Below are positions 1 through 6,585 of a stretch of DNA of 20,808 nucleotides, in pieces. The translations under genes and the position numbers were made by a program. The stretch comes from a virus: the IMG/VR virus record IMGVR_UViG_3300010396_000438, positions 1-20,808 of that record; one strand, 5' to 3'. Within the stretch, counting starts at the first letter, position 1; the number at the start of each line of letters is the position of its first letter. The notes below the pieces were generated by a model. The model worked only from the letters and a program-made list of their open reading frames with translations, had not been told where the DNA came from and did not search any database.

Positions 1-2392
1 TCTTCCAGCCGTTCAGGAAGTTGGTTCCTGATGGGCACGGAAGGGTCACGGCAATTGTGCTTGCATTGTTATACGTCGTCAGGTCGTCTTCATCGGCGTT
101 CGCAATCGTGTACGTTGTCCCTGTCTGCGGGTTCACACCGTTATGCGTTACGAGCGTTTGGCTCGAGTCGGCAGATGGCGTTGTTGAGCTAAGGCAGAAG
201 TTCCCTGCTGACGCGCATGGGAACAGGTAAGTGAAGTACGTGTCCGCTGGGGATGCGCCGAGCTTCAAGTAGGCTGGCGTGGTGTTCGATGCTCCGCTGC
301 CAGAATCCGCCTGATAGAAAGAAGCGGTCGCTTGCGACCCACTGCCCAGCGTGAAGGTGTTCTGCGTGTTGAGCGTTAGTGTGTTGGCGATTAGGTTTCC
401 GCTCACGTCCAGAGACGCCAAAGTCGAGCTTGCTGCGTGATTCTGCAAGCGCCACGCGAAGCCCGTGGGCGAAGTGTCCGTGAACCGCGTATAGAGAATC
501 GTATCTGCGTTGTTGGCGTTCTGGTTCGCTGCCAGCGGGAAAGTTACGCCTCCACCGCCGCTCCCAGGCCATGCGCCGCCATTCCATAAGGGCAAGTCAG
601 TCGAGCTTACGGTGATCGTGTCATCTGCTGAATTCGCGTTGTTGCGGAAGTCAATCGAGTCGCCGTGGGAGAGCCGAATCACCCCAGCCAGGGCCGGATT
701 CGCGGATGAACTAATAAACGGCTCTCCGTTCACCATTATCTGTCCCGACTGGTCGGGGAACGAGAACGTCCGATTGTTCGTGAATATTGTGTGTTGGAGA
801 GTCGCGGTGAAGCCGTCACTGGAAACCGGAAAGCTCCATGAAGGCGTACTGATACCTCCACTGTTTGTAAATATGGCCCCTCCGATCTGGGCAAAATCTC
901 CATTAGCGCCCGCCTCGCTGCTTAGTCCGACAGCTGTGATATTGCACTGGTTGTAGGTCGGCAAGAAAGTTAGTGCGGCTATCGTGTTATTCAGAATGTT
1001 GCAATTCCCGTTGGAGTTCGTACTGTCGCCTACAAGAGAAACCATCTGCGTCTGGTTCGACGCAGACTCATCTGTTTGGTACACATAGGCGGTGGACCCT
1101 GTTGCCAAACGATAAAACGTCTGCCCTTCCAAGAGAATGTTGCGTGCGTCCTTGACCTCAAAGAGTGTCGTAGTTGTGTCGCTGGTGTTGCCCTCGCCGT
1201 GCTGCCCCCAGAAGTTTAGGCCGTTAATGGCTCCAGCGTGCCCGTTCCCGTTAATGTTGACGATATTGTTCCCTGCTCCCGGATGCCCTGCCCAGTCGCC
1301 GCCAAAGAAATCAATCTGGCTGATTCCGCCACCTGCGGTCACTGCGTTAGCAGCCGTGATGGTCATGGGCGTGCAGCCCGTGGCGTACTCGCAATCAAGG
1401 GAGAGATTGTTGAAGTAGTCGGAGTTGTCGCCAATCGCTCCGCTTATGTCGTGCATCCATACGAGTTTCGGTGCCGCGCCATCCACGGTGATGCGGTCAA
1501 TTTCACTATCATAAAGGCCCGCAAGGTCAAGAAGCGCGCCCGTCACTGTGGCGGAAGCGTTCCCGCTAATCTCAAATCCGTCAAGAATTGCGTGGGTGGT
1601 AATTCCGCTGCTTCCGGGTACGTTCTGAACTGCGGCCAAGACGTTTGCCGTGGACGCGAGAACGATGTGCCCAACAGCAATGGAAGAGGTGGGGCTACCG
1701 TGCAGCTGACCGACCATACCCGAACCATCCGTGAACGTGACGCATGGAGTGCTATTCGTTATCGTGCAAGTGAGAGTCCACGGCCCTTGCCAGATAATTG
1801 TTACTGGCTTCGCGGATGTGCCGATGGCAAGGGTGCTGGAAATAGTCTCGGAGAAGTTCGGGCTTCCTAGAATCACGCCACCCGATGAGGGCAAGGCACT
1901 CTGAGCGGCTGCTAGAGTTAGCTTGCATGTTCCAAAGGGCAGACCATCATTGGAATCATTGCCATCCGTACTGACGCACTGCACCGCATCGCTCGGCTGT
2001 GGCTTGACTGCGAAGTTGCTTCCGCCTCCACCGCCCCCGATGTTCACATCCGGCTGCACGTAGGTAGTCAGCGAAGGCCCGTAAAACTGAAGCGTGAACG
2101 GCCCAGCGGTTCCGCTCTTGATGTAGAAGTGGAAGTTTCCAAGCCCGTCAGCAGTCACTGGATTTGGCGACGTGCAAACAACGTCACTGGCAGAAGCGCA
2201 CAGCGGCGCGAGTGGCGTGCAAGGCGTAGTCGTCGTTCCTGCGGGCTGCGTGCAGACGGCGATTGTAGCCCCGCCTGCGGGCTGGCCGGAGCGCGACTGC
2301 ACAACTCCGTCGTATCGTGGATTTTGCGCGTAGGAGCGCGGAGCGCAGAAAAGCAAGCACACCACGGTTAGGAGAATCCACCTTGTCTTCAT
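1..2392 (-). CDS. Tail fibre/spike protein with Sec signal peptide (3' end outside window)
   Basis: I translated the minus strand from the ATG at 2390-2392 to the left edge and it stays open for 797 codons, so the C-terminus is missing. AAGGA lies 4 nt before the ATG. Residues 1-22 form a classic signal peptide: positive MKTR, hydrophobic WILLTVVCLLFCA, then SYA before Q23. A small Cys-rich domain follows (QNPRYDGVVQSRSGQPAGG; four Cys before residue 80). A Gly-rich linker leads at about residue 136 to CVSTDGNDSNDGLPFG, the typical entry motif of right-handed beta-helix/pectate-lyase-like spikes. A Ser/Thr/Asn/Gly-rich body continues. Near residue 657, SLDVSGNLIANTLTL resembles fibre shaft repeats. 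In podovirus-like modules a fibre gene commonly follows the ejection genes, as here. Role inferred: host-surface or polysaccharide recognition. The signal peptide is unusual for a virion protein, so an exported depolymerase-like product is an alternative. Confidence 0.75.
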   Translation of the reverse strand, partial: MKTRWILLTVVCLLFCAPRSYAQNPRYDGVVQSRSGQPAGGATIAVCTQPAGTTTTPCTPLAPLCASASDVVCTSPNPVTADGLGNFHFYIKSGTAGPFTLQFYGPSLTTYVQPDVNIGGGGGGSNFAVKPQPSDAVQCVSTDGNDSNDGLPFGTCKLTLAAAQSALPSSGGVILGSPNFSETISSTLAIGTSAKPVTIIWQGPWTLTCTITNSTPCVTFTDGSGMVGQLHGSPTSSIAVGHIVLASTANVLAAVQNVPGSSGITTHAILDGFEISGNASATVTGALLDLAGLYDSEIDRITVDGAAPKLVWMHDISGAIGDNSDYFNNLSLDCEYATGCTPMTITAANAVTAGGGISQIDFFGGDWAGHPGAGNNIVNINGNGHAGAINGLNFWGQHGEGNTSDTTTTLFEVKDARNILLEGQTFYRLATGSTAYVYQTDESASNQTQMVSLVGDSTNSNGNCNILNNTIAALTFLPTYNQCNITAVGLSSEAGANGDFAQIGGAIFTNSGGISTPSWSFPVSSDGFTATLQHTIFTNNRTFSFPDQSGQIMVNGEPFISSSANPALAGVIRLSHGDSIDFRNNANSADDTITVSSTDLPLWNGGAWPGSGGGGVTFPLAANQNANNADTILYTRFTDTSPTGFAWRLQNHAASSTLASLDVSGNLIANTLTLNTQNTFTLGSGSQATASFYQADSGSGASNTTPAYLKLGASPADTYFTYLFPCASAGNFCLSSTTPSADSSQTLVTHNGVNPQTGTTYTIANADEDDLTTYNNASTIAVTLPCPSGTNFLNGWK

Positions 2393-2420
2393 CTTGTCCT
2401 TCGCTTTAGTTTCGTCAAAT

Positions 2421-2452
2421 AAAAACCACTAAAAACCACTATTACTTGTGGT
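2421..2452 (-). terminator. Weak hairpin with T-tract over a tandem decamer repeat
   Basis: The plus strand carries AAAAACCACT twice in tandem (2421-2440). Read on the minus strand, ACCAC (2452-2448) can pair with GTGGT (2439-2435) across an 8-nt loop and is followed at once by TTTTTAGTGGTTTTT. This looks like a short intrinsic terminator between the ejection genes and the fibre start at 2392. The stem has only 5 bp, so it would be leaky. The repeated decamer could instead be a binding site in the divergent region between the fibre gene and the plus-strand membrane genes. Confidence 0.3.
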
Positions 2453-2462
2453 CAGAGGAAGA

Positions 2463-2576
2463 ATGCACCACAACATATGTATGATACTCAAAGCCTTCCC
2501 GGAAGAGCTTAGAAGTCTCATAAAGATGGTGGCTGGAGTATCGGAAAAAAATTGGCGACTCAGCGTTACAACGTAA
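2463..2576 (+). CDS. Possible 37-residue ORF (doubtful)
   Basis: The ATG at 2463 is preceded by AGAGGAAG, a good Shine-Dalgarno-like match about 4 nt away. The frame runs 37 codons to TAA at 2574-2576. The product begins MHHNICMILKAFPEELRSLI and has one short amphipathic stretch but no recognisable motif. It sits in the divergent region just before two plus-strand membrane-protein genes, so it could be a leader peptide or first gene of that group. It is equally possible that the region is regulatory and the ORF occurs by chance. A 20-bp imperfect inverted repeat lies inside it (2491-2510). Confidence 0.22.
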   Translation: MHHNICMILKAFPEELRSLIKMVAGVSEKNWRLSVTT

Positions 2577-2579
2577 TAC

Positions 2580-2608
2580 TTGACTCGCCTGTAGAACGGG
2601 CGTAGCGT
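2580..2608 (+). promoter_or_regulatory. Possible promoter before plus-strand membrane genes
   Basis: TTGACT at 2580-2585 matches five of six bases of a -35 box. The hexamer 17 bp downstream is TAGCGT at 2603-2608, a poor -10 with three of six matches. If used, transcription would begin only a few bases before the ATG at 2616, giving an almost leaderless message. I keep it only because the two plus-strand genes must have some promoter in 2393-2615 if they are real. Confidence 0.2.
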
Positions 2609-2615
2609 GCGAGAA

Positions 2616-2750
2616 ATGGATGTTTTCTGGCAAGTCTTCGCGGCTGTATTCACGGCCATAATGCTTTCAGTATCAATCTTGTCATTCATCTTTTCGCACG
2701 AGTTGCGGCGTGAGCTGCGGCGTCGAAGCGAAGAAGAGTACAAGGAATGA
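2616..2750 (+). CDS. Small single-span membrane protein (44 aa)
   Basis: This reads on the plus strand, against the structural module. The product starts MDVFWQVFAA and has one hydrophobic stretch at about residues 4-28 (VFWQVFAAVFTAIMLSVSIL, then SFIF). A strongly charged tail follows (HELRRELRRRSEEEYKE), so one membrane span with a charged end is predicted. Its TGA overlaps the ATG of the next gene as ATGA, which suggests translational coupling. The Shine-Dalgarno match before 2616 is poor, and an in-frame GTG at 2607 is an alternative start. Hydrophobicity is not a mirror of a convincing minus-strand gene, since none covers this stretch. A holin, holin partner or superinfection-exclusion peptide would fit the size, but no family is recognised. 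Confidence 0.5.
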   Translation: MDVFWQVFAAVFTAIMLSVSILSFIFSHELRRELRRRSEEEYKE

Positions 2751-2914
2751 ACGGCGCTGAAATCTTCGGTGCGATTCTCTTTGCTGTCGTTGCCATCGTG
2801 TGCTATATGGCCCGCATGGAAATCACGGAAGAGCGCAGGTTCCCGTGGATCACAATGCGAATGGGGATTGCTGGATTAGCGGCCATTTATTTCGTCTGGC
2901 TTCTTCTTTCCTAA
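2747..2914 (+). CDS. Small two-span membrane protein (55 aa), holin-like by size
   Basis: The frame begins at ATG 2747 inside the ATGA overlap with the 44-residue gene and ends at TAA 2912-2914. Two hydrophobic segments are visible: about residues 5-22 (EIFGAILFAVVAIVCYMA) and 39-54 (MGIAGLAAIYFVWLLL). They are joined by a charged loop (RMEITEERRFPWITMR). GAAGAG and AAGGA lie just upstream. The last 39 nt overlap the 3' end of the convergent ejection-protein gene. Two spans in 55 residues, placed beside a fibre gene, fit a small holin or holin antagonist, but no lysis enzyme is in the window to support this. Gene reality rests on the ATGA coupling and the two clean hydrophobic segments. Confidence 0.5.
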   Translation: MNGAEIFGAILFAVVAIVCYMARMEITEERRFPWITMRMGIAGLAAIYFVWLLLS

Positions 2915-4300
2915 AAGTCCTATCGTTCCCGAGCGTGCCGCACGTGCTGGGAATCCAGACCGAAGCGTTTTAGCCGCCATCATCTCGCCAGTGGGCGAAG
3001 ACAAAATTTCCGGTAGCAATAGACCGGCAGCCGCACCGATTGCTGGAGATTGCCCCTCGCGCTGCGCCAACACACTTCCAATTCCAGCCCCAGCCAGCGC
3101 TCCTGTGTGTGCGGCTAGGCGATGCGACATTCGTTGTGTCAATCCAGCCCCACGGTCGATGCTTGCCCCGCGCTGCGCCACAGGAATAAGGCTGGATATC
3201 CTTTGATTTATGTCTTTCGCCCCAGGAACAGTGCGGTCAAGCTCACTATCGAGCGCGCTGTATACCTTCCGAATCGTTCCACGCATCGCACCGCGCTGTT
3301 CTGGATTCCAGCTTTTCTCCAAGTTCCCTACCCCGCGCTTGAGATCCAAAATCCTGGAAGCGGGCATCTGGCCTGGAAAGGGCTGCCCTGTGCTCATGTC
3401 CTTGGTCAGTTGTTCGCGCAGAGCGTGCAGTTGGTCGTAATACCCGCGATTATTCTGTTTGAGCGCTTTGATTTGCTCTTGGTCGATTACTTTCACGGCT
3501 GGGCTCGTGCTCGCTGGAGTAGTCGAAGCCGCAGCGCGCTTCTCCAATTCTTGAGTTAATTCACTCGCCTTCTCTTGAGCGCTGTGCCCCACGGTAGCAG
3601 GACGGACGCCTTTGGTTTCTTCCAGCGCGGCTTCGCCAGGCGTCCTACCGAATCCACGCAATCTCTTGGTGACTCCCAGCGCCGATTCTGCCAATGCGGG
3701 TGCCACTGCACGACCAGCTTCACCAGCGGCACCAAGCGCTCCCCCAACCTCAGCTCCCTGCTTGAACGAACCGCCCTGCAATTTATTGACTCCGCCCGCA
3801 GACAGTGCGCCTGATGCCACGCGAACTGCCGGAGCAACGTATTTTGCGGCTTTCGGCAACGCCTTGGCCGCGAGCCTTCCAGCTTCTTCTTCCGCCGCAC
3901 CAGGCCCCATGAATTCAGCGGCCTGCTCGCCACCATAGCCGACTTTTTCTCCTGTGTTTTGCGGTGGCACTGCGAGGTCAGACGTTCCTGGAATCACTGG
4001 ATGGAAAAACTTATAAAGGCCGGAACGGCTTGCACGATCTGAAGGAATCGGTTCATACAGTCCGAGCGTGTGATTCGCTCCTTTCTCTGCTCCTTCCAAA
4101 GCGCTTCCGAGGAAATGTCCTACACTTGAAGCTATCGGATGGCGCGTGGCAAATGTGGACGGCGCAGCAGTTTGGGGCGGTGGAGTCTTTGCGGGCGGTT
4201 GCTCCGCAGTTCCCTTCTTATCGAAGAAATCAGCAGGCAGGGTTTCAGGGGCGCGTTGCTTATCAAAAAAATCCGCTGGCAGTGTCTGCGGTGCGCCCAT
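2876..4300 (-). CDS. Putative DNA-ejection / internal virion protein (474 aa)
   Basis: The start ATG overlaps the upstream stop (TAATG at 4298-4302). Residues 3-30 hold a 14-residue unit in tandem (APQTLPADFFDKQR, then APETLPADFFDKKG). A Pro/Ala-rich linker follows, then a long Ala/Gly-rich region (about residues 120-205). A helical, charged stretch rich in Gln/Glu/Lys (about 235-360) comes next, and then a Gly/Ala-rich segment near 395-425 (AHTGALAGAGIGSVLA; AIGAAAGLLLPEIL) that could insert into a membrane. The tail is basic (LLGKKKPDEINGR). Length, Ala-rich composition and a place after the nozzle and before the fibre match ejection proteins of podoviruses, which enter the cell envelope during DNA delivery. 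No catalytic motif such as lysozyme is seen. Function is inferred from context. Confidence 0.55.
   Translation of the reverse strand: MGAPQTLPADFFDKQRAPETLPADFFDKKGTAEQPPAKTPPPQTAAPSTFATRHPIASSVGHFLGSALEGAEKGANHTLGLYEPIPSDRASRSGLYKFFHPVIPGTSDLAVPPQNTGEKVGYGGEQAAEFMGPGAAEEEAGRLAAKALPKAAKYVAPAVRVASGALSAGGVNKLQGGSFKQGAEVGGALGAAGEAGRAVAPALAESALGVTKRLRGFGRTPGEAALEETKGVRPATVGHSAQEKASELTQELEKRAAASTTPASTSPAVKVIDQEQIKALKQNNRGYYDQLHALREQLTKDMSTGQPFPGQMPASRILDLKRGVGNLEKSWNPEQRGAMRGTIRKVYSALDSELDRTVPGAKDINQRISSLIPVAQRGASIDRGAGLTQRMSHRLAAHTGALAGAGIGSVLAQREGQSPAIGAAAGLLLPEILSSPTGEMMAAKTLRSGFPARAARSGTIGLLGKKKPDEINGR
4211..4294 (-). repeat. Two-copy 42-bp coding repeat at the start of the 474-aa protein
   Basis: Residues 3-16 and 17-30 are near-identical copies of AP(Q/E)TLPADFFDK. 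At the DNA level the copies have drifted at synonymous positions, so the duplication is not recent. The unit reads like a short linear motif, possibly a docking peptide for another virion protein. Confidence 0.7.
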
Positions 4301-5508
4301 TATTGAACCTTCTTGCCTCGCTTCCAGCTTCCATCTTTTTGCTTGGTGTACTCATATCCGCCGTGCGTTTGTGTCTGGCTTTGTGTTTGCGGCTGCGCTT
4401 CGTCGCCCATCTTCGCGTACCCGTCGAGCCACTCATGCGCCACGTTCAGCGCCTGAATCATGTTCTCAGGGCTTTGCTTGCCCGCGTCGAACATCTGCTG
4501 GAAGTGCTCGAATAGCTCGTTGCTCATTCGCCCGCGTGCGTGCGCCAAAGTGACAGCCGTGGACACCATGCCGATTTCGTCTTTGTAGTGCGCATAGGCG
4601 GGATCGCTGACGCCGACCTTTCCCTGCCAGAAGTCGTTCCAGCGGCCTTCGGTCGGTCCCAACAGGCCAGCTACCTTCTCCGTTTCGTCGAGCGCCTTGT
4701 CGATTTGCGGAAGCGTGGCCTGCGCCTGCTGCTTCATGGTCTTCATTGTGTTGGTGAGTTTGTTCGGGTCGTTCGCCATCGAAGCGCGGATTGTGGCTAT
4801 TTCCTTGTTGGCGAGATTCCTACCCGTGGCAATTCTCTCGGCAGAAGCTGTTCGTTCTTTAGTTATGTCCTCGGCGGTTTTGTTCTTACCTGTGGCAACT
4901 TCCTTCGTGGTTTCGTTTTTGCCCGTCGCAATATCCGCCGCTGACTTCCCTCTGCCGATTTCCTGCTCCAGTCGCGCCGCGTCTTTCTGCTGCACCATCA
5001 CAGGAGCGTCCTGCCACGGCACTTTCACGGGAACAAGGCCAAACTGCTTCGCCTGCTCTTGGCGCAACTGCTCCTCAGATTGCGTGTTCGCTTCGGAGCG
5101 CTGCTCAGCTCGTTCCTTCTCGCCTTGCGCAAGCTCGGTGTCGTAGTCGGAAGTCGCGCCTTTGTAATTCTTCTCGGCACGCTGCTCAGGGGCCACGTTC
5201 ACGGCTCGATTTAGCCACGGGCTGGAGGCCGCCAGAATTGAGCCTAGTTTCGCCATCCCGTGACGCTCTGGCGGCGCGTAATCCTTCCACTGCGGGCGCG
5301 CCGGAGGTTCGACGGCTGGCGCTGGCGACGTCAGCTTTGATATGGCGTTCGGGTCAGTCACAGGCGGCGCGGTTGGTATGGCGGGAGCAGGAACAGGCAT
5401 GGTGTTCACTGGCGGCGGCACGATAGGACGCGGCGGCGGGACAGGCGCATAACCGTTTTTCGGCTGGTCTTCCTGCTCGTCATCCATGATTGCTGGATAG
5501 TCGGCCAC
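4300..5508 (-). CDS. Putative internal virion protein with hendecad coiled coil (402 aa)
   Basis: The GTG start at 5508 overlaps the upstream stop as TAGTG, with GGAAGG 5 nt before it. An ATG seven codons inside is the alternative. Residues 20-75 are very Pro-rich (PVPPPRPIVPPPVN). Residues 120-185 are rich in Gln/Glu/Lys/Arg and predicted helical. Residues 193-247 contain five 11-residue repeats such as IATGKNETTKE and VATGKNKTAED. A more globular region follows (about 255-365, with EGRWNDFWQGKVGVSDPAYA and ARGRMSNELFEHFQQMFDAG), then a Gln/Thr-rich linker and a basic end (GGYEYTKQKDGSWKRGKKVQ). The place between two other Ala/Gln-rich virion-type genes suggests an ejected internal protein or a scaffold for them. 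No enzyme motif was found. Confidence 0.5.
   Translation of the reverse strand: MADYPAIMDDEQEDQPKNGYAPVPPPRPIVPPPVNTMPVPAPAIPTAPPVTDPNAISKLTSPAPAVEPPARPQWKDYAPPERHGMAKLGSILAASSPWLNRAVNVAPEQRAEKNYKGATSDYDTELAQGEKERAEQRSEANTQSEEQLRQEQAKQFGLVPVKVPWQDAPVMVQQKDAARLEQEIGRGKSAADIATGKNETTKEVATGKNKTAEDITKERTASAERIATGRNLANKEIATIRASMANDPNKLTNTMKTMKQQAQATLPQIDKALDETEKVAGLLGPTEGRWNDFWQGKVGVSDPAYAHYKDEIGMVSTAVTLAHARGRMSNELFEHFQQMFDAGKQSPENMIQALNVAHEWLDGYAKMGDEAQPQTQSQTQTHGGYEYTKQKDGSWKRGKKVQ
4768..4932 (-). repeat. Five 11-residue (33-bp) repeats in the 402-aa protein
   Basis: Residues 193-247 divide exactly into five 11-mers: IATGKNETTKE, VATGKNKTAED, ITKERTASAER, IATGRNLANKE and IATIRASMAND. Each starts with Ile/Val, and four of the five have Ala at position 2. 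An 11-residue period is the mark of a hendecad coiled coil, which is nearly straight or slightly right-handed. Confidence 0.75.
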
Positions 5509-6029
5509 TATGACCTTCCCCCTGGATTGAAGGCGGTGTTTATCCAGCCCATTGCAGTTTGATCTCCGCTCGGTCCAGCGGCGCGCGCTTGCAGCGTCGA
5601 AGGCCCAAGTCCGTACATCTGCCCCGCCATCTTCATCTGCTCGTCGGTGAGTTGGCCCAATCCGTAAGCCCCAGCCTCTTGATTAGCCATCTGCTGAGTT
5701 TGCAGCCCCGCCGCTGTCTTTCCGGCCGCCTGCCCTTCTTCTAGCGCGAGCTGGTCTTGCTGTGCGGGAAGGTTTGAAGCGTTGCGCGTGGCGCTGGCGT
5801 TGTTCTTCGCTTCCATGCCAGCAGCTTGGAACGGCGCAGCCGTCGCGCCCATCTCGGAAGTCGTCGCCGCTTCTTTTTGCTGAGGGTTGAAGTAACCCGT
5901 CTTCATCAGCGACGTGTATTCGGGCGTGAGTGCGCTTATGCCAGCGTTTGCACCACTGAGTTCGTTCGCCCCAATTGCGTTTGTAACGCCTAATTGTTTT
6001 TGAGCAGCCTGCGATTGCCCGCGCGCCAC
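5508..6029 (-). CDS. Ala/Gln-rich putative internal virion protein (173 aa)
   Basis: The GTG start at 6029 overlaps the stop of the GNAT-like gene as TAGTG, and GGGAGG lies about 7 nt upstream. The product is rich in Ala, Gln and Gly, with predicted helices and no Cys (MARGQSQAAQKQLGVTNAIG at the start; QLTDEQMKMAGQMYGLGPST near residue 130). Short Ala-rich proteins at this position, before two larger ejection-type proteins, are common in podovirus-like modules and are usually packed in the virion. This role is inferred from composition and gene order only. Confidence 0.5.
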   Translation of the reverse strand: MARGQSQAAQKQLGVTNAIGANELSGANAGISALTPEYTSLMKTGYFNPQQKEAATTSEMGATAAPFQAAGMEAKNNASATRNASNLPAQQDQLALEEGQAAGKTAAGLQTQQMANQEAGAYGLGQLTDEQMKMAGQMYGLGPSTLQARAAGPSGDQTAMGWINTAFNPGGRS

Positions 6030-6424
6030 TAGAGAACCTCCCGGTGATAATCAGTCCACAGCGGTCTTTCCCATCCCAACTTCAGCATGGTGCGGTCAAA
6101 GGCCTTGCTCTGCGCAATCTCAGGTGGAATCCAGCAAGACACATCCTCGAATCCGGCGAGCTTCGCCAGCTTCGGCGTTTCCTTTTGCAGGATGAGCATT
6201 CGGCCCAACTTCTCGCGCTTCGTTCCCGCGCTCGAATCGAACAGCCAATACGCTTCTGCCGTCTTGCGCAGAAACAAGGCATGGGTCACAAGGCCGTCTT
6301 CCTCGATCACTACGCGCACCGACATCGCGTCGGGACTTGGCAGTTGGTAGGCGAGTCCTTGCACCACATGAAGTTCAGTGATTCTCGGCAAGTCGCGCTG
6401 TTCGTACTCCCGAAAGACGATCAT
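6029..6424 (-). CDS. GNAT-like N-acyltransferase fold protein (131 aa)
   Basis: The N-terminus (MIVFREYEQRDLPRITELH) reads like the opening strand and helix of GNAT acetyltransferases. The central EEDGLVTHALFLRKTAEAYW looks like strands 2-4, and the end (AFDRTMLKLGWERPLWTDYH) like the closing helix and strand. The acetyl-CoA loop, normally R/Q-x-x-G-x-G/A, is not clear: the best candidate is KREKLGRMLIL at residues 69-79, which lacks the second Gly/Ala. The protein may therefore have lost activity. Proteins of this kind occur between tail and ejection genes in many phages, with unknown substrate. The start ATG overlaps the 54-aa gene's stop as ATGA. Acetylation of a virion or host protein is speculative. 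Confidence 0.6.
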   Translation of the reverse strand: MIVFREYEQRDLPRITELHVVQGLAYQLPSPDAMSVRVVIEEDGLVTHALFLRKTAEAYWLFDSSAGTKREKLGRMLILQKETPKLAKLAGFEDVSCWIPPEIAQSKAFDRTMLKLGWERPLWTDYHREVL

Positions 6425-6585
6425 CCTGGCGGCCTGCCGATATTCAGGAATGGCGGTGCTGGAAGTCGATTCCCTTTTGGCGCTGGTGTGTTGGCGTTGA
6501 TGTAAGTCTGCGCTTTCGTAAGCGCTTCACCGACGCGCGGCGTCTCTTTCGTGATTTTATCGAGTCCCGGTAGCGTTAACGCCAT
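6421..6585 (-). CDS. Conserved-looking small phage protein (54 aa)
   Basis: The frame runs from ATG 6585 to TGA 6421-6423, with AGGAG 9 nt before the start. The product begins MALTLPGLDKITKETPRVGE and ends FLNIGRPPG. It is short, Pro-rich at the C-terminus and has no membrane segment. Its 5' end overlaps the 63-aa gene by 29 nt and its stop overlaps the GNAT start as ATGA, so it fills an otherwise empty 132-nt gap exactly. That fit and the ribosome-binding site are the main support. Function is unknown; a minor tail or ejection accessory is possible. Confidence 0.6.
   Translation of the reverse strand: MALTLPGLDKITKETPRVGEALTKAQTYINANTPAPKGNRLPAPPFLNIGRPPG

Noticed and set aside
2322-2392. 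Lipoprotein signal in the fibre
   Set aside because: The sequence around Cys16 is LLFC, which does not fit the lipobox (small residue directly before Cys). The SYA-before-Q site fits ordinary signal peptidase better.
2429-2743. Minus-strand frame of 104 codons over the small membrane genes
   Set aside because: It would start at TTG with no ribosome-binding site, is Ser/Arg-rich without a pattern, and covers the region better explained by the plus-strand ATGA pair. Transcript data could reverse this.
4768-4932. Regular 33-bp periodicity suggesting a CRISPR-like array
   Set aside because: The period codes for in-frame 11-residue units of a coiled coil with drifting sequence; there are no identical repeats separated by unique spacers.
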